Shown: in pieces, positions 1-9,420 of the stretch
Layout of the letters: each line of letters opens with the position of its first letter
Position numbering within the stretch: the stretch's first letter is position 1
Made by a program: the position numbers and the translations under genes
Notes under the pieces: model-generated
Seen by the model: the letters and a program-made list of their open reading frames with translations, nothing else
Databases searched by the model: none
What the model was told of the DNA's origin: nothing
Assembly: GCF_047663525.1 (NCBI RefSeq)
Contig: NC_092590.1
Span: forward strand, 7,584,001-7,648,000
DNA from: Anas platyrhynchos
Taxonomy: Eukaryota > Chordata > Aves > Anseriformes > Anatidae
Reading direction: 5' to 3'
DNA: 64,000 nt

Positions 1-2140
1 CAATATCTGAAGCTCAGGAAACAAAATACTTCCTTGTTGTCATCCATGCGATAATGAACACTAGGCCTTTTTTACAATCAGCAGCCATGTACCTTAGCAA
101 CTATGAGTACAAATCTTGAAATAATCTGTTTTGAAAATGCTTAATTCTTTGTGAATACCACAATTTTGCAGAAGCCCGTAGGAAAAGAATTTTATGGTGA
201 CATGACTTCACAGCAAAATTCTCAAATAAAAGCATGCTTACTGCAGGGAACTTGAAGTGTCTGTCTTCTTGTCATTATTTTTTTACTCTCTCCATGCTTC
301 ACATTATATTTCAGCTGCAGTTGTTGCTTATTTATGTATTTTAAATGTACAACCATAGTGAAAGCAGTGCTTGGGAAACAACTGCAGCAGCAATATGCAA
401 GCATTGCAGAAAGGACAGCAAGCACAGAACTTGAAAGGAATTCCATCATCTCAAGGCCTAGGTCATTAGAAACCCTCAGGATGCTGCTCTGCTTGGCAGT
501 CAATTCTGTAGGCTTACTGAGCAATCAGACTTCAGACCCCCTGTTAACTGACGGACTGAATATGATCGTGATGTTTGTTACTCAAAGATTACTCTGGTGG
601 TAATTCTTTCAGCTAAAAACTCAGACAATTTTTAATGTAGTTAGTACTCTGTGTCTGATCATCTAGCTTAGGGCAATTTTTGTATTAATTTAACCACAGC
701 CGATCACAAAGAACAGAGGAAATTCAAGACTTAACATAAACTAAATAAAAAGTATCTTTACTGTCTTAGGTTGCCTATGTACATGTATGTGTATTTCCAA
801 CATCTGACAAACTCTTGACATCATATAGGGTTTTCTTGTGTACATATTTATAAAACAATACAAATACATAAAAAGTCTGTATGTTATGCATATAGATTTA
901 ATTCTACACAAACAAGTTACAGACCTTAGCTTAAAATGAATACTTGAAGCCAGAAAAAAAAAAAAAAAAGAAAAAAAAGAAAGTTTGCTTCCTACATCAA
1001 TATACAGAAGCATGAAACAATAATGTGAAAAACAAACAAACAAAAACACCAGACCACATCCTTACAAGGGCCAGATCCTGTACTGTGCAGCCAGGGGGAA
1101 TTGTGCCACTGCATTAACTGACACGGAAGCTGAGACATTCAGCAAGGGTTATCCACAAAAAGAATTATGCAGAAGGTAGGCAAGGCTGCAAGGCAACCAA
1201 AAGTGATGCTGGCACTGTGCTCTTAAAAGGGCCAGAATTTGTTTTTTTGATTGGTAGTTTCAACACAGAACTGTTAAATGACTTCAGGACCAGCTCAGTC
1301 CCGTCAAACCCCTAAAGAGTTTTGTAACATACTTCACTGGATTCTAATTTACAAGAGTTTTAATACCTCTTTTACTTTATCTCTCTCAACGAATTATCCC
1401 ATTGAATCAATAGCATTTGTTCACACAAGTTGTTGACGGGGGGAGGGAGGTGCTTTTTGTGTGTTTTATTGCATTTTTGCTGGTGGTGGTTATGCTTTTT
1501 AATAATTCACTGCTGTCTGCTTCAGACAGAAGTTTTACGTTTTCCCTGACTTTTCTTTATCTTCCATTGTCTCGTAGAAAAATCAGCACGAATTTGTCAA
1601 GTAAGGACCCTTTCAGTCTGAAGTTAAGGGTATGAATTACTTCTCTTATCTGCCCCTAACAAAGCTTCCTATTTAGGAACGCATTTAAGCATACTCCTTC
1701 CTTGTAAATACTTTGCTGAACCACGGTCTTTATGGAGCAATCACAGGGAAAGGCTGTTTGCAGGACAGGTGTAGGAAGAGCTCCCTCTTTTGTTTGACTT
1801 AGCATACTTCAACTTTTTCCACCTCTTTCTTCAGTTACCTCTGGTTAATACTAAATCCAAAGAGGTTGCAAAGAAAAAAACAGTATTTATCGTGTATCTT
1901 CTCTCTCTGACTGTCTATCTGGAGAGTTTTCCCTCCATCTCCCGCTTTTCACCACAGTTACTTTTCTCCCGAGACCCTGCTGTTGGCACGCTGGGGCCAA
2001 TCCCACGCCACCTTAAAACAAAAATTTCCCTACAAAAACGAAACCAGCTCCCACACGGCTCCACTTCACCCCTCTGAGGAGCACGTAGGATTTAAATCTA
2101 TAGATATATAAATATAGCGGCCTCATTTGGGTCGCTTTTC
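1..2140. other. AT-rich DNA upstream of PLA2G12A, no exon seen
   Basis: I see no exon that could be assigned to a known protein. Short open frames here are low-complexity and lack family signatures. The stretch holds an A-rich run near 954-981 and an AATAAA at 225-230. In human 4q25 the gene upstream of PLA2G12A on the same strand is CFI, so the left edge could be the CFI 3' UTR. That is inference from synteny only. Confidence 0.5.
225..230 (+). terminator. Possible poly(A) signal of the gene to the left
   Basis: AATAAA followed within about 30 nt by a T/G-rich stretch (gtgtctgtcttcttg). By synteny it could end CFI, transcribed rightward into the window. No coding sequence in the window supports this. 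Confidence 0.2.
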
Positions 2141-2180
2141 TGCGCCACAGCCCCAGCGCTGAGGCACGGTCACCCCTACC

Positions 2181-2280
2181 CCGCCGCCCCCTCAGCTTTT
2201 GGGGCATCCCCTCAGGTTTGGGGGCGTCCCTTCAGGTTTGAGGGCGTCCCCTCAGGTTTGGTGTCGCCGCCTCAGCCTTG
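2181..2280 (+). repeat. 20-bp minisatellite in the PLA2G12A promoter or leader
   Basis: Five units of 20 bp in exact register (2181, 2201, 2221, 2241, 2261). The three central units are nearly identical (consensus ggggcgtcccctcaggtttg) and the outer two are diverged. It ends about 96 bp before the PLA2G12A start codon. Confidence 0.85.
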
Positions 2281-2326
2281 GCAGCGCCTCCCCAGAGGCG
2301 GGCTCGGGGCGGTGCTCGGCGAGCCG

Positions 2327-2470
2327 ATGGCGGCGGGCGGGCGGCGGGGGCTGGAGGCGAGCGGCCGGCCCTGGGCATGGCCGGCGCCCCGCTGCTGCTG
2401 CTGCCGCTGCTGCTCTGCGCCTGGCCGGGTGCGAGCCAGGAGGCTCCGCGGACCCCCGACTGGCGGCTGA
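2327..2470 (+). other. Upstream ORF overlapping the PLA2G12A start
   Basis: An ATG at 2327, 50 nt before the main start and in another frame, opens a 47-codon ORF that ends at 2470, past the main ATG. It has G at +4 but C at -3, so its context is moderate. It matters only if transcription starts upstream of 2327. No protein function is implied; the possible role is to lower translation of PLA2G12A. Confidence 0.45.
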
Positions 2471-2578
2471 CGCTGAAGACGATCCGCAACGGGGTGCACA
2501 AGATCGACGTGTACCTCAACGCCGCCCTGGAGCTGCTGGGCGGCGAGGACGGGCTGTGCCACTACAAGTGCAGCGACG
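2377..2578 (+). CDS. PLA2G12A: PLA2G12A coding exon 1
   Basis: Encodes the signal peptide and the segment ending CHYKCSD. It ends in phase 1 at donor cg|gtgagg. The start at 2377 is chosen because it begins a clean signal peptide; the open frame runs further upstream but without an ATG. Confidence 0.94.
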
Positions 2579-5572
2579 GTGAGGGGGCAGCGGGGGGGAC
2601 ATGGCCGCCCATGGGCGCTGACTGGAAGCGCCGCGCCGCGGCCGTGCCCTCGCCTCCCTCGTCGGTGCGAGGCAGCGAAAGGAGGTGAAGGGTCGCCTCC
2701 CGGCTCCGGATTGCGATCCGGATTGCGATCCGGATCGGGTCGGGACGCCAGGGTTGCGCCCTGCCGGGGGGACGGGGCTTCAGCGGGCTGTGGGGGTGCA
2801 AACGCCCGGGCGCTGAGGGTTGTCGGGTCCGTTTGGGTCCCTGGTTGTCGTTTAACCCTTAGGATCGGCGGTGCTGGCTGTGTACAAAGCGTGGAGCACC
2901 TTAAAGCTCATTAATGCTTCAGAGAGCCCTTCCTTTTAAATATAATCCTTGAGCCGTCTCAAGCCCAGCAGATGGCTGCGGTGAGTTTTGACGGCACTAA
3001 AATTCTGTGGAAAAAACATGTTTGAGGCATTATAAATCACCTTTTGCAGGATCAAAGCCCTTTCCTCGCTACGGGTATAAACCTTCGCCACCAAATGGCT
3101 GTGGATCCCCTCTGTTTGGGGTTCAGGTAAGTCCATTTGGGGGTTTCTTTGTGTGTGTGGATTTTCACACGTGGACTTTCTGTGATGCGGGTGTTTTCTT
3201 CCTCCCATATCCCAAGGGTGAGCCATCAGCCAGGTACTGCATCCCTGCCTTTATCAGCTCCAGCACGTGCTTTGGTAACAGCACGTGGGAAATAGTAGTA
3301 TTATAAATGAACAAAACGTAAATATATTCATAAATACTATAGGGATAAAATAGTGATGATGATTAACTTCTCATTTTTTAACCAATAACGTTTCATTCTC
3401 ACAGTCCTGAAGGCACTGAACAACTGAACAGTAGCCCTGTGAGAGTGGAGGTTTTGGCTCCCACCTTACCAACACTAATACATTTTTCTTTAAAGAAAAT
3501 ATGAGTTGTGTTACATACCAGGTCTGACTGAGATGGAGTTAACTTCCTTCACAGCAGCCTGCATCACACAATGTTTGGGATGTGGGGCCACAACAGCATC
3601 GATAGGTAACAGGCCACTGGTTCTGTCTCTTGCTGAGCAATGCTTGCACAGCATTACAGCTTTCTCTTTTTTCCCCGCTCTGCACAGAAGGCTGGCTGGG
3701 GCTGGGCAGGAAGCTGGGAGGGGACACAGCCGGGACAGCTGACTCAGGAGGGATATTCCGTACCGTACAGCATCGTACAGCATCGTGTTCAGCAGGAAAA
3801 CTGGCGTAGTGAAAAAAGAAGGGAGCAAGAGGAAGGAATTACCTTCCAAGGTGGCTGTTGCTCAGGGACAGGCTAGGCATCAGCCTGCTTTGTTTTTTTT
3901 TCCCCTCTTTTGGTCACCTATTAAACTGTTATCTAGAACTATGTGTTGTCTTGCATTTCCTATTCTCTCCCCTGTCCTGTGAGGGGGCAGGGGTTAAGCA
4001 GGCAGCTGTGTAAGTGTTTGGCTGCTGGCCGGGGTCAAGCCAGCACAGCTTACTCGCGGTGAACAACAAACTACAGAGATAACTGAATGACAGCTGGATA
4101 GGTTGCATTAGTTCTTAATTTCTAACTTTTGTATTCTATCATATTTATAGCCCGAATCTTTCTTATGTAATATCTCAAGATTCCAACCTTAATTGTACCA
4201 CCAATGTGATTTTCTCCACAGTTTGACATTGGGATCCCTTCGATGACAAAGTGCTGCAACCACCACGACAGATGTTACGATACTTGTGGCAATAAAAAAA
4301 ATGACTGTGATGAGGAATTTCAGTCCTGCCTCTCCAAAATTTGCAGAGATGTGCAGAAGACACTTGGAATATCAGAGAGCGTGCAGGGTAAGCCTGAAAA
4401 ATGCCTTTGTTTTTCCGACTGTAGCTGAGCTTGTTTGGCAAAGACTCTTTGTGCAGCACAGCAACGCCACGTTTTCTTAAGCTGAAGCTACTGCTGAAAG
4501 ATGCCTTGTTCAGCCCCTCTGTCATGCAGCCCAGACACTCGTACAGCTGAGCAATGACACAGCATAGGAAAATGATCAGGGGAAAATGGAGAAAAAATAA
4601 TGATTCCCGTGTAGGAGTAGCTGGCTGGGAATATAACCTGATCAAAACACAAGTATAACTGTAATTGTTGCATTTTTTGTGGTGTAGCTCAATATTCACT
4701 GTTTTGCTGGCTGAGTTCTAAACGTCTACTACACGTCATTGCTAGTAAACAGTGGGACAATACTGAATTGTCTCCTTTTATGAAACAAGATACTAGAATA
4801 ATATATTGTTACAGCGGAAGCAGTTGACGCTGTCCCTTAGTGCATACATTTTAGGTTTTTCCTGAACAGCCCATAATCCTATGATTGGATTCCTTCTGAT
4901 TGTTGGCCTGCATCTGATTAGTGCATGACATAACCACACTTAACTTGGACAATGGCACTTTTACAGTAAGTAGTCCCACCAAGAACAATCAGATTTTAGA
5001 ACAAGCCTCTGTTTGAACTTCTCAGATCCACACAACTGCAGAGAAGTCGTCATGTTCGTGCTTTGTGTCAAAACTGATGAATGTTTGCTCAGTTCTGTTG
5101 AGTTGCTGTTAAAGGTAGCAACCTTTGCATAAATTGGAATGCAAAAAGTGAGGGATAAAACAGTTCTTTTACCTTGCCAGAACTAAGTGATGTTTCTAAC
5201 ACTGATAACATACCATATTCAATGAACTTTCTTGCTTGTTTTCATTGGCATAAGTAAAATCTTCATTCACAGCGTTAATGATTCTGTATTGGTTCAGTCT
5301 TTGGTTTGACACTCTGTTTGACACTTTCAGTCTTTGGTTTGCTATGCCCAGAGCAGATTGCTTTTTAAAATCCTTCTCAGTTTACCAGTCATGTTTAATA
5401 GTTTCATATTCTATCTAAAGACTGCTTCTCACTTAACTTCTGTCTGTTTACAGCTTGTGAATCAACTGTGCAGCTGTTGTTTGATGCAGTTATACATTTA
5501 GGATGTAAGCCATACCTGGACAGCCAGAGAGCTGCCTGTATGTGTCGGTATGAGGATAAGACAGATCTCTGA
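2377..5572 (+). CDS. PLA2G12A: PLA2G12A, secreted group XIIA phospholipase A2 (four coding exons)
   Basis: Joined exons 2377-2578, 3050-3126, 4222-4387 and 5454-5572 encode 187 aa (human about 189). Group XII sPLA2 enzymes are small secreted, calcium-dependent phospholipases with weak activity compared with other sPLA2s. Residues 1 to about 20 form a leucine-rich signal peptide ending near PGAS. Residues 84-91 (GCGSPLFG) belong to the atypical calcium-binding loop of this group. The active-site motif CCNHHDRCY is at 104-112, with catalytic His108 followed by Asp109, and is followed by the cysteine-rich helix (CDEEFQSCLSKICRD). The C-terminus LGCKPYLDSQRAACMC...KTDL is typical of the family. 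All junctions are GT-AG and phase-consistent. The ATG has G at -3 and +4. The next gene on the same strand is CASP6. Identity is secure; enzymatic activity is inferred. Confidence 0.96.
2706..2737 (+). repeat. Short 12-bp tandem repeat in PLA2G12A intron 1
   Basis: ccggattgcgat occurs at 2706-2717 and again at 2718-2729, followed by a partial copy. It is CpG-rich and lies inside the CpG island. Confidence 0.8.
3050..3126 (+). CDS. PLA2G12A: PLA2G12A coding exon 2
   Basis: Acceptor ttttgcag, donor cag|gtaagt. Encodes GSKPFPRYGYKPSPPNGCG and SPLFGVQ, the calcium-loop region, almost unchanged from mammals. Confidence 0.96.
3504..4048 (+). mobile_element. Solo LTR of an avian ERVL-like retrovirus in PLA2G12A intron 2
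   Basis: About 545 bp of non-coding sequence matches the pattern I recognise from a common avian ERVL-type LTR. It opens near TGTGTTACA, then contains the signature blocks gactgagatggagttaact, aggggacacagccgggacag and gggatattcc, an ATTAAA poly(A) signal at 3920-3925, and a close near agccagcaca. No gag or pol sequence adjoins it, so it is a solo LTR left by recombination. It lies in the same sense as PLA2G12A. A 10-bp unit (cgtacagcat) is duplicated at 3764-3783. Exact ends and a target-site duplication could not be fixed. Confidence 0.75.
4222..4387 (+). CDS. PLA2G12A: PLA2G12A coding exon 3 (catalytic histidine)
   Basis: Acceptor ctccacag, donor cagg|gtaagc. Carries CCNHHDRCYDTCG with the catalytic His-Asp pair and most of the helix cysteines. 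Confidence 0.96.
5454..5572 (+). CDS. PLA2G12A: PLA2G12A coding exon 4 and stop
   Basis: Acceptor gtttacag. Encodes ACESTVQLLFDAVIHLGCKP followed by YLDSQRAACMCRYEDKTDL and a TGA stop at 5570-5572. Confidence 0.96.
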
Positions 5573-5859
5573 AAGACACGGACATCTTACGGTTCAGAAT
5601 GAAGTAAAAGACTCAGCTGGAATGAAGCAAGACTTTGGCTAAAGCTTTACACTTTCCAGCAAGTAATATATTAAATGCTGATGTGAATATACTGGTTTGA
5701 AAGTTACTGTGATATTCTTCCTCATGTTTAAAAAAAAATGTATCAAGTCTTCATTATCTTTCCCTTTACACTAGAAGTGTGGAAACTGAAATTCGATTCC
5801 TTTGGTGGATGTACACCGAGGGTATGCTATTATAAAACATCAGTGCTATTTTAAATTAA

Positions 5860-5865
5860 AATAAA
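5860..5865 (+). terminator. PLA2G12A: PLA2G12A proximal poly(A) signal
   Basis: First AATAAA after the stop codon, giving a 3' UTR of about 310 nt. Confidence 0.55.
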
Positions 5866-6327
5866 AATGCACAGTGAGTAAATCAGAGGCACAGAAGAGT
5901 TGAATTCTCAGGTGATTTTTAACGTAGGTCAAATGTTAGGTTTCCTAGTAGTTGATGCTTCTGATAAGATCTATCAGGAAAAAGTGTTTTGTGTGAGTTA
6001 ATATGGCATCTTGCACAGCCAATACTTCCATGCTTTTGGTACAGTGGCCTTCAGTTCTTACGGATGTGTTCTGTCCTGTGGGTTTGTTTTAAAACAACAA
6101 AAAAGCGCCCTAAGCAAGGGTATATATCTGCACTATATATTTCTACCTGATTCTGTATCAAACTTACTTTTGCAGCACTTTTCAGATCAAATAAGTTGAT
6201 CCTTCTAAGGCTTGACTGCTAAAATGAACAGTTTGCGACCTAAGGATATACTTCTGATTTGAGAACCTGCTGGAATGTATTTGTAATGTTACATAATTTT
6301 AAAATCAATTCAAGTGTTTATTTTTCA

Positions 6328-6333
6328 AATAAA
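6328..6333 (+). terminator. PLA2G12A: PLA2G12A alternative poly(A) signal
   Basis: Canonical AATAAA followed by a G/T-rich stretch (cgtgttgtgtatt), a good downstream element. It would give a 3' UTR of about 780 nt. Confidence 0.5.
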
Positions 6334-6963
6334 ACGTGTTGTGTATTATATGCATAGAAAGGATATATTGTTCAAAGAGGTTGATTTATATTTGTTTTGT
6401 GGCACCACTTTGTTATTGTGTTCATCTTTGCTTTCATTTAGTTAGTTCTGATTGAAAACTAGAAGAAGGTTCCATGGATAGGGTCAGCATGTCCAACAAA
6501 CCATTTTATTTAAAATGCCTGCTGTGACACTGGCAGAAATTTGAGCTTGTATTTCTGTCGTGTATTCCCATGACCTCTGTGAAGCTGACAAACATCTGAG
6601 CCTTTATTTCTGTCATCAATTTCTTCTGTGACATCTCTAGCTGAAATCATCAGATGTCTGTATTATTTGGGATTGTCCTCCGTCCTGATCTTTTGTTGCT
6701 AATCTCCAGTTGTCAGACCTCCGTTAACTTTTGCATTGGATCCCGTCCTCCTGCTCTGTTTTGCCTTAGAAATCCACTGAAGATAAGTGAAAATCATGAT
6801 ACTGCATCGGTGAACAGGGAACAGAGACTGTGTAGAAAGCCTAAAATTTACCTGACTCATGGATTGTGATTTCTTTCTGGAAGTGCTTTTATATGTTTTT
6901 GCTTTTTTTTTGTTTTGTTTTTCACTAGAGCTTACTGTACGTGATGCAATATAAGTGCCTCAG

Positions 6964-6969
6964 AATAAA
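6964..6969 (+). terminator. PLA2G12A: PLA2G12A distal poly(A) signal candidate
   Basis: AATAAA with a T/G-rich downstream stretch (ttttgtgtttgtgact), a strong candidate for the end of a long 3' UTR of about 1.4 kb. Confidence 0.5.
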
Positions 6970-6999
6970 GTTCAAGTTCTTTGGCCATGCTTTTGTGTT

Positions 7000-8880
7000 T
7001 GTGACTACTACGTAATGCTGCAAGAGACATGCTACTGCCAAGTTTTACAAAACTGTGTTTGAAGAACTCGTGGTTCCTCCAAATTTGGTGAAATTTATTC
7101 TGTCATGGAATTGAAATGAGTCTGAATTACTCTCACTGCTTAAAATTAAAACTATGATGCATTATCACAGTGAGTGCAGAATAATATCATAGGTAAGCCA
7201 GGTAAAAGTGAGCTTAAACTATGTGCTTCTATGAACATAGAAGAAAAAACTGTTGGAAAGTGCTGGGCTTTGTTCCCTTCTGTATTAACCTGCAAATATA
7301 CCATTAAAGGATTTCATAGTTTCCCTCAAACTATTTATAATACTAAAAAGAGCCTTTACATGGCTAGATAACACAACAGATGACATGTTAATAGTTCTGA
7401 TAATAAACCAAAGGAAGCATTTATTTGAGGGAGTCTTTGCCTAAGTTTTGCCTGTAGCAGAAATCCTTGGTTATAGTTTCCTGCAAATTATATGAAACAT
7501 TACAGGTTACAATGCCAAAGGGAAACCTAGATATCACCCTCATGTGATTTAACAACTTAAATATATATATATTGCAGTTTTGTCGTTTGGCTTGTTACTG
7601 TGTGCTTTCATGTAGGCAATAGCACTATTTTTAAATGTCTCTGTGATTTTTTTTTTTTATTTTTTACAGGTTTTAATACGTCCCTCAGGCTCTTTTGCCT
7701 GTCTGGATGACTTGAGCAGCACTAGCACGTCCAAAATCTAACAACCTTCTTCAATCTGCAGTTTTGATACCTCCACAATGCTTTCTGAATAAATAAATAA
7801 ATAAATAATACCCACTTAGAGTGGAGCTACTGCAACAATCCAAGACTTTCTAAACATGTACGTGCAGGTATAACAAAAACATATTAAAATAAGCTGGAGA
7901 TGCACGCCAGAGTCAAACATTACCTCCGTCTTCCTATGTGTGCTCAAATTACTGGTGACTCAGCTGAACGCAATGGCTGACTGAGTATGATCTTAGCCAC
8001 TAGCAAAACAAAGTGATAAAAAAAAAAATGTTTACTTAAAATGGGCTTCTTGAGATCTAAGCTAACTGCAGGGCTAAGGAATATGGCTGACGTGAATGCA
8101 AACTGCTGAACAGAACTGTTTCAGAGCCCAAAATTTAGGCTCTCTGTTTGCTCCTTCATACACAGTTACTGCAGCTGGGGGCTTAGGGGCAGCTCTGCTG
8201 AGGGGTCTGGGGGCTGCAGTTTGAAAAAGAAGTGAATCAGCTTGCTAAGAGACTAAATGTTTTACAGTGTAAGAAAGATGCTGTTGTAAAATAGCATTCT
8301 GTTTTGACAGAAGTACACTCAAAACCATTTTAAACAATTTTATCTTGATGTAGCTGACTACAGCAGCTTGAGGATGACAAGTCCAAACAAGGGAAAAATA
8401 AGCAAAGGCAGTTAAAAACACCCATAGCTCCACCAAAAGGGAGACACCTCGTCTAAACCATGTTATTCACGGAACAAACCTGTGTAAAACAAGCCCGACA
8501 AGATAAAAATACCCCAAATCCCCCTTTGAATTTCCCTCCTGTAGCAGCATGGATCTCTAGGAGCTTGTTCACACTTACACCTACCTCCTTCGGTGCCTGT
8601 AGCAGCGCTGATCTCCAGAAGCCTAAGAATACCCTAGGGTCAGTGAATTCAGACCCACAGCATTACAAATCTCCTAAACTCTGCTACAGAAGGCTGGTTT
8701 TGTCCCCAGACCATCCCGGCTCTGTCACCACCCCGGTGATGGGTGCCCAGAAGGAAGGGGCTGACAAGATGGGCGTTTGTGGAGGTACCCAGGCAGGCTT
8801 TGTCAGCCCCTTGGCTCTCTCCTCAGCCACGACCAAGGGCAATGTGCTACACCAACAATCTAGGGTTACAAACCCAACTC
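7000..8880. other. Intergenic DNA between PLA2G12A and CASP6
   Basis: No exon recognised. Contains a T run near 7650-7662 and an (AAAT)n tract at 7788-7810. The region becomes GC-rich as it approaches the CASP6 promoter. Confidence 0.6.
7788..7810 (+). repeat. (AAAT)n microsatellite
   Basis: About five uninterrupted aaat units. Confidence 0.9.
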
Positions 8881-8889
8881 CAACCTAAC

Positions 8890-9420
8890 CCCTCAGGGCT
8901 CCCCTCACGCCCGGGCACCCCGAGGAGGGCGCATGTCGGGCGCCTCAAGGCGAAGGAAGCAGCCCGCGCCTTTAGGGGGACCCCTCGCACGGTCCTGAGA
9001 GCCTCCTCGGCGCCGAAGGGGACGTCTCAGCAGACTCCGGACTCCATCCCGAGGAAGCCATTCCTCGCGTTCATCCTCGAGGCTCCGGGTGCAGGCTGAA
9101 GGCTTCTCCTTCCTTCTCCCCCCCCCGTCCCCGCGTCCTTCGGAGGCGGCCGCCATGTCGGGTAGGTAGGAGGCGGAATGGCGCCCGCCCGCCCCGGCGC
9201 CCTAAAGCGGCTTCTGGGGGGGGACCGGGGTGAGCCGGGAGAGGGGCCCGAGCCTCATGGAGGGGAGCTCTCGGTTTCGGTGAGACGAGGCTTGTCGTTA
9301 AAGGTTCCTGCCCGCACTGCTCGGGCTCGGGTGCTGAGCCCTGCGGCTGAAGCCGGGCACCTGAAGGGCCGGGGCGGGTGAGGGGGGACAGGCAGCAGGA
9401 GGGGGCTGCGCCCCTCAGGG
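8890..9420 (+). promoter_or_regulatory. CASP6: CpG-rich promoter of CASP6
   Basis: A GC- and CpG-rich island surrounds the CASP6 start codon at 9155 and extends into intron 1. No TATA box is seen. It includes the stretch gaggcggccgccatg at the start codon, a good initiation context. Confidence 0.7.
9155..9161 (+). CDS. CASP6: CASP6 coding exon 1 (7 coding nt)
   Basis: ATG TCG G followed by donor g|gtaggt. Reading on past the donor reaches TAG within two codons, so the splice must be used. The ATG has G at -3 in a gccgccatg context. The exon supplies only Met-Ser and the first base of Gly3. Confidence 0.75.

Larger units (their letters stand above)
2140..2830 (+). promoter_or_regulatory. PLA2G12A: CpG-rich promoter and 5' region of PLA2G12A
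   Basis: Base composition changes sharply from AT-rich to strongly GC- and CpG-rich at about 2140 and returns to AT-rich after about 2830. The island covers the first coding exon and the start of intron 1. A TATA-like stretch (tataaatata) lies near 2106-2115. CpG-island promoters usually have dispersed starts, so the transcription start is not fixed. Confidence 0.7.

Noticed and set aside
1-1000. A CFI terminal exon at the left edge
   Set aside because: Synteny predicts CFI nearby, but no serine-protease C-terminal signature could be read in any frame.
2199-2582. A 127-codon frame overlapping PLA2G12A exon 1
   Set aside because: It is a shadow frame in the CpG island; the frame starting at 2377 continues correctly through three spliced exons.
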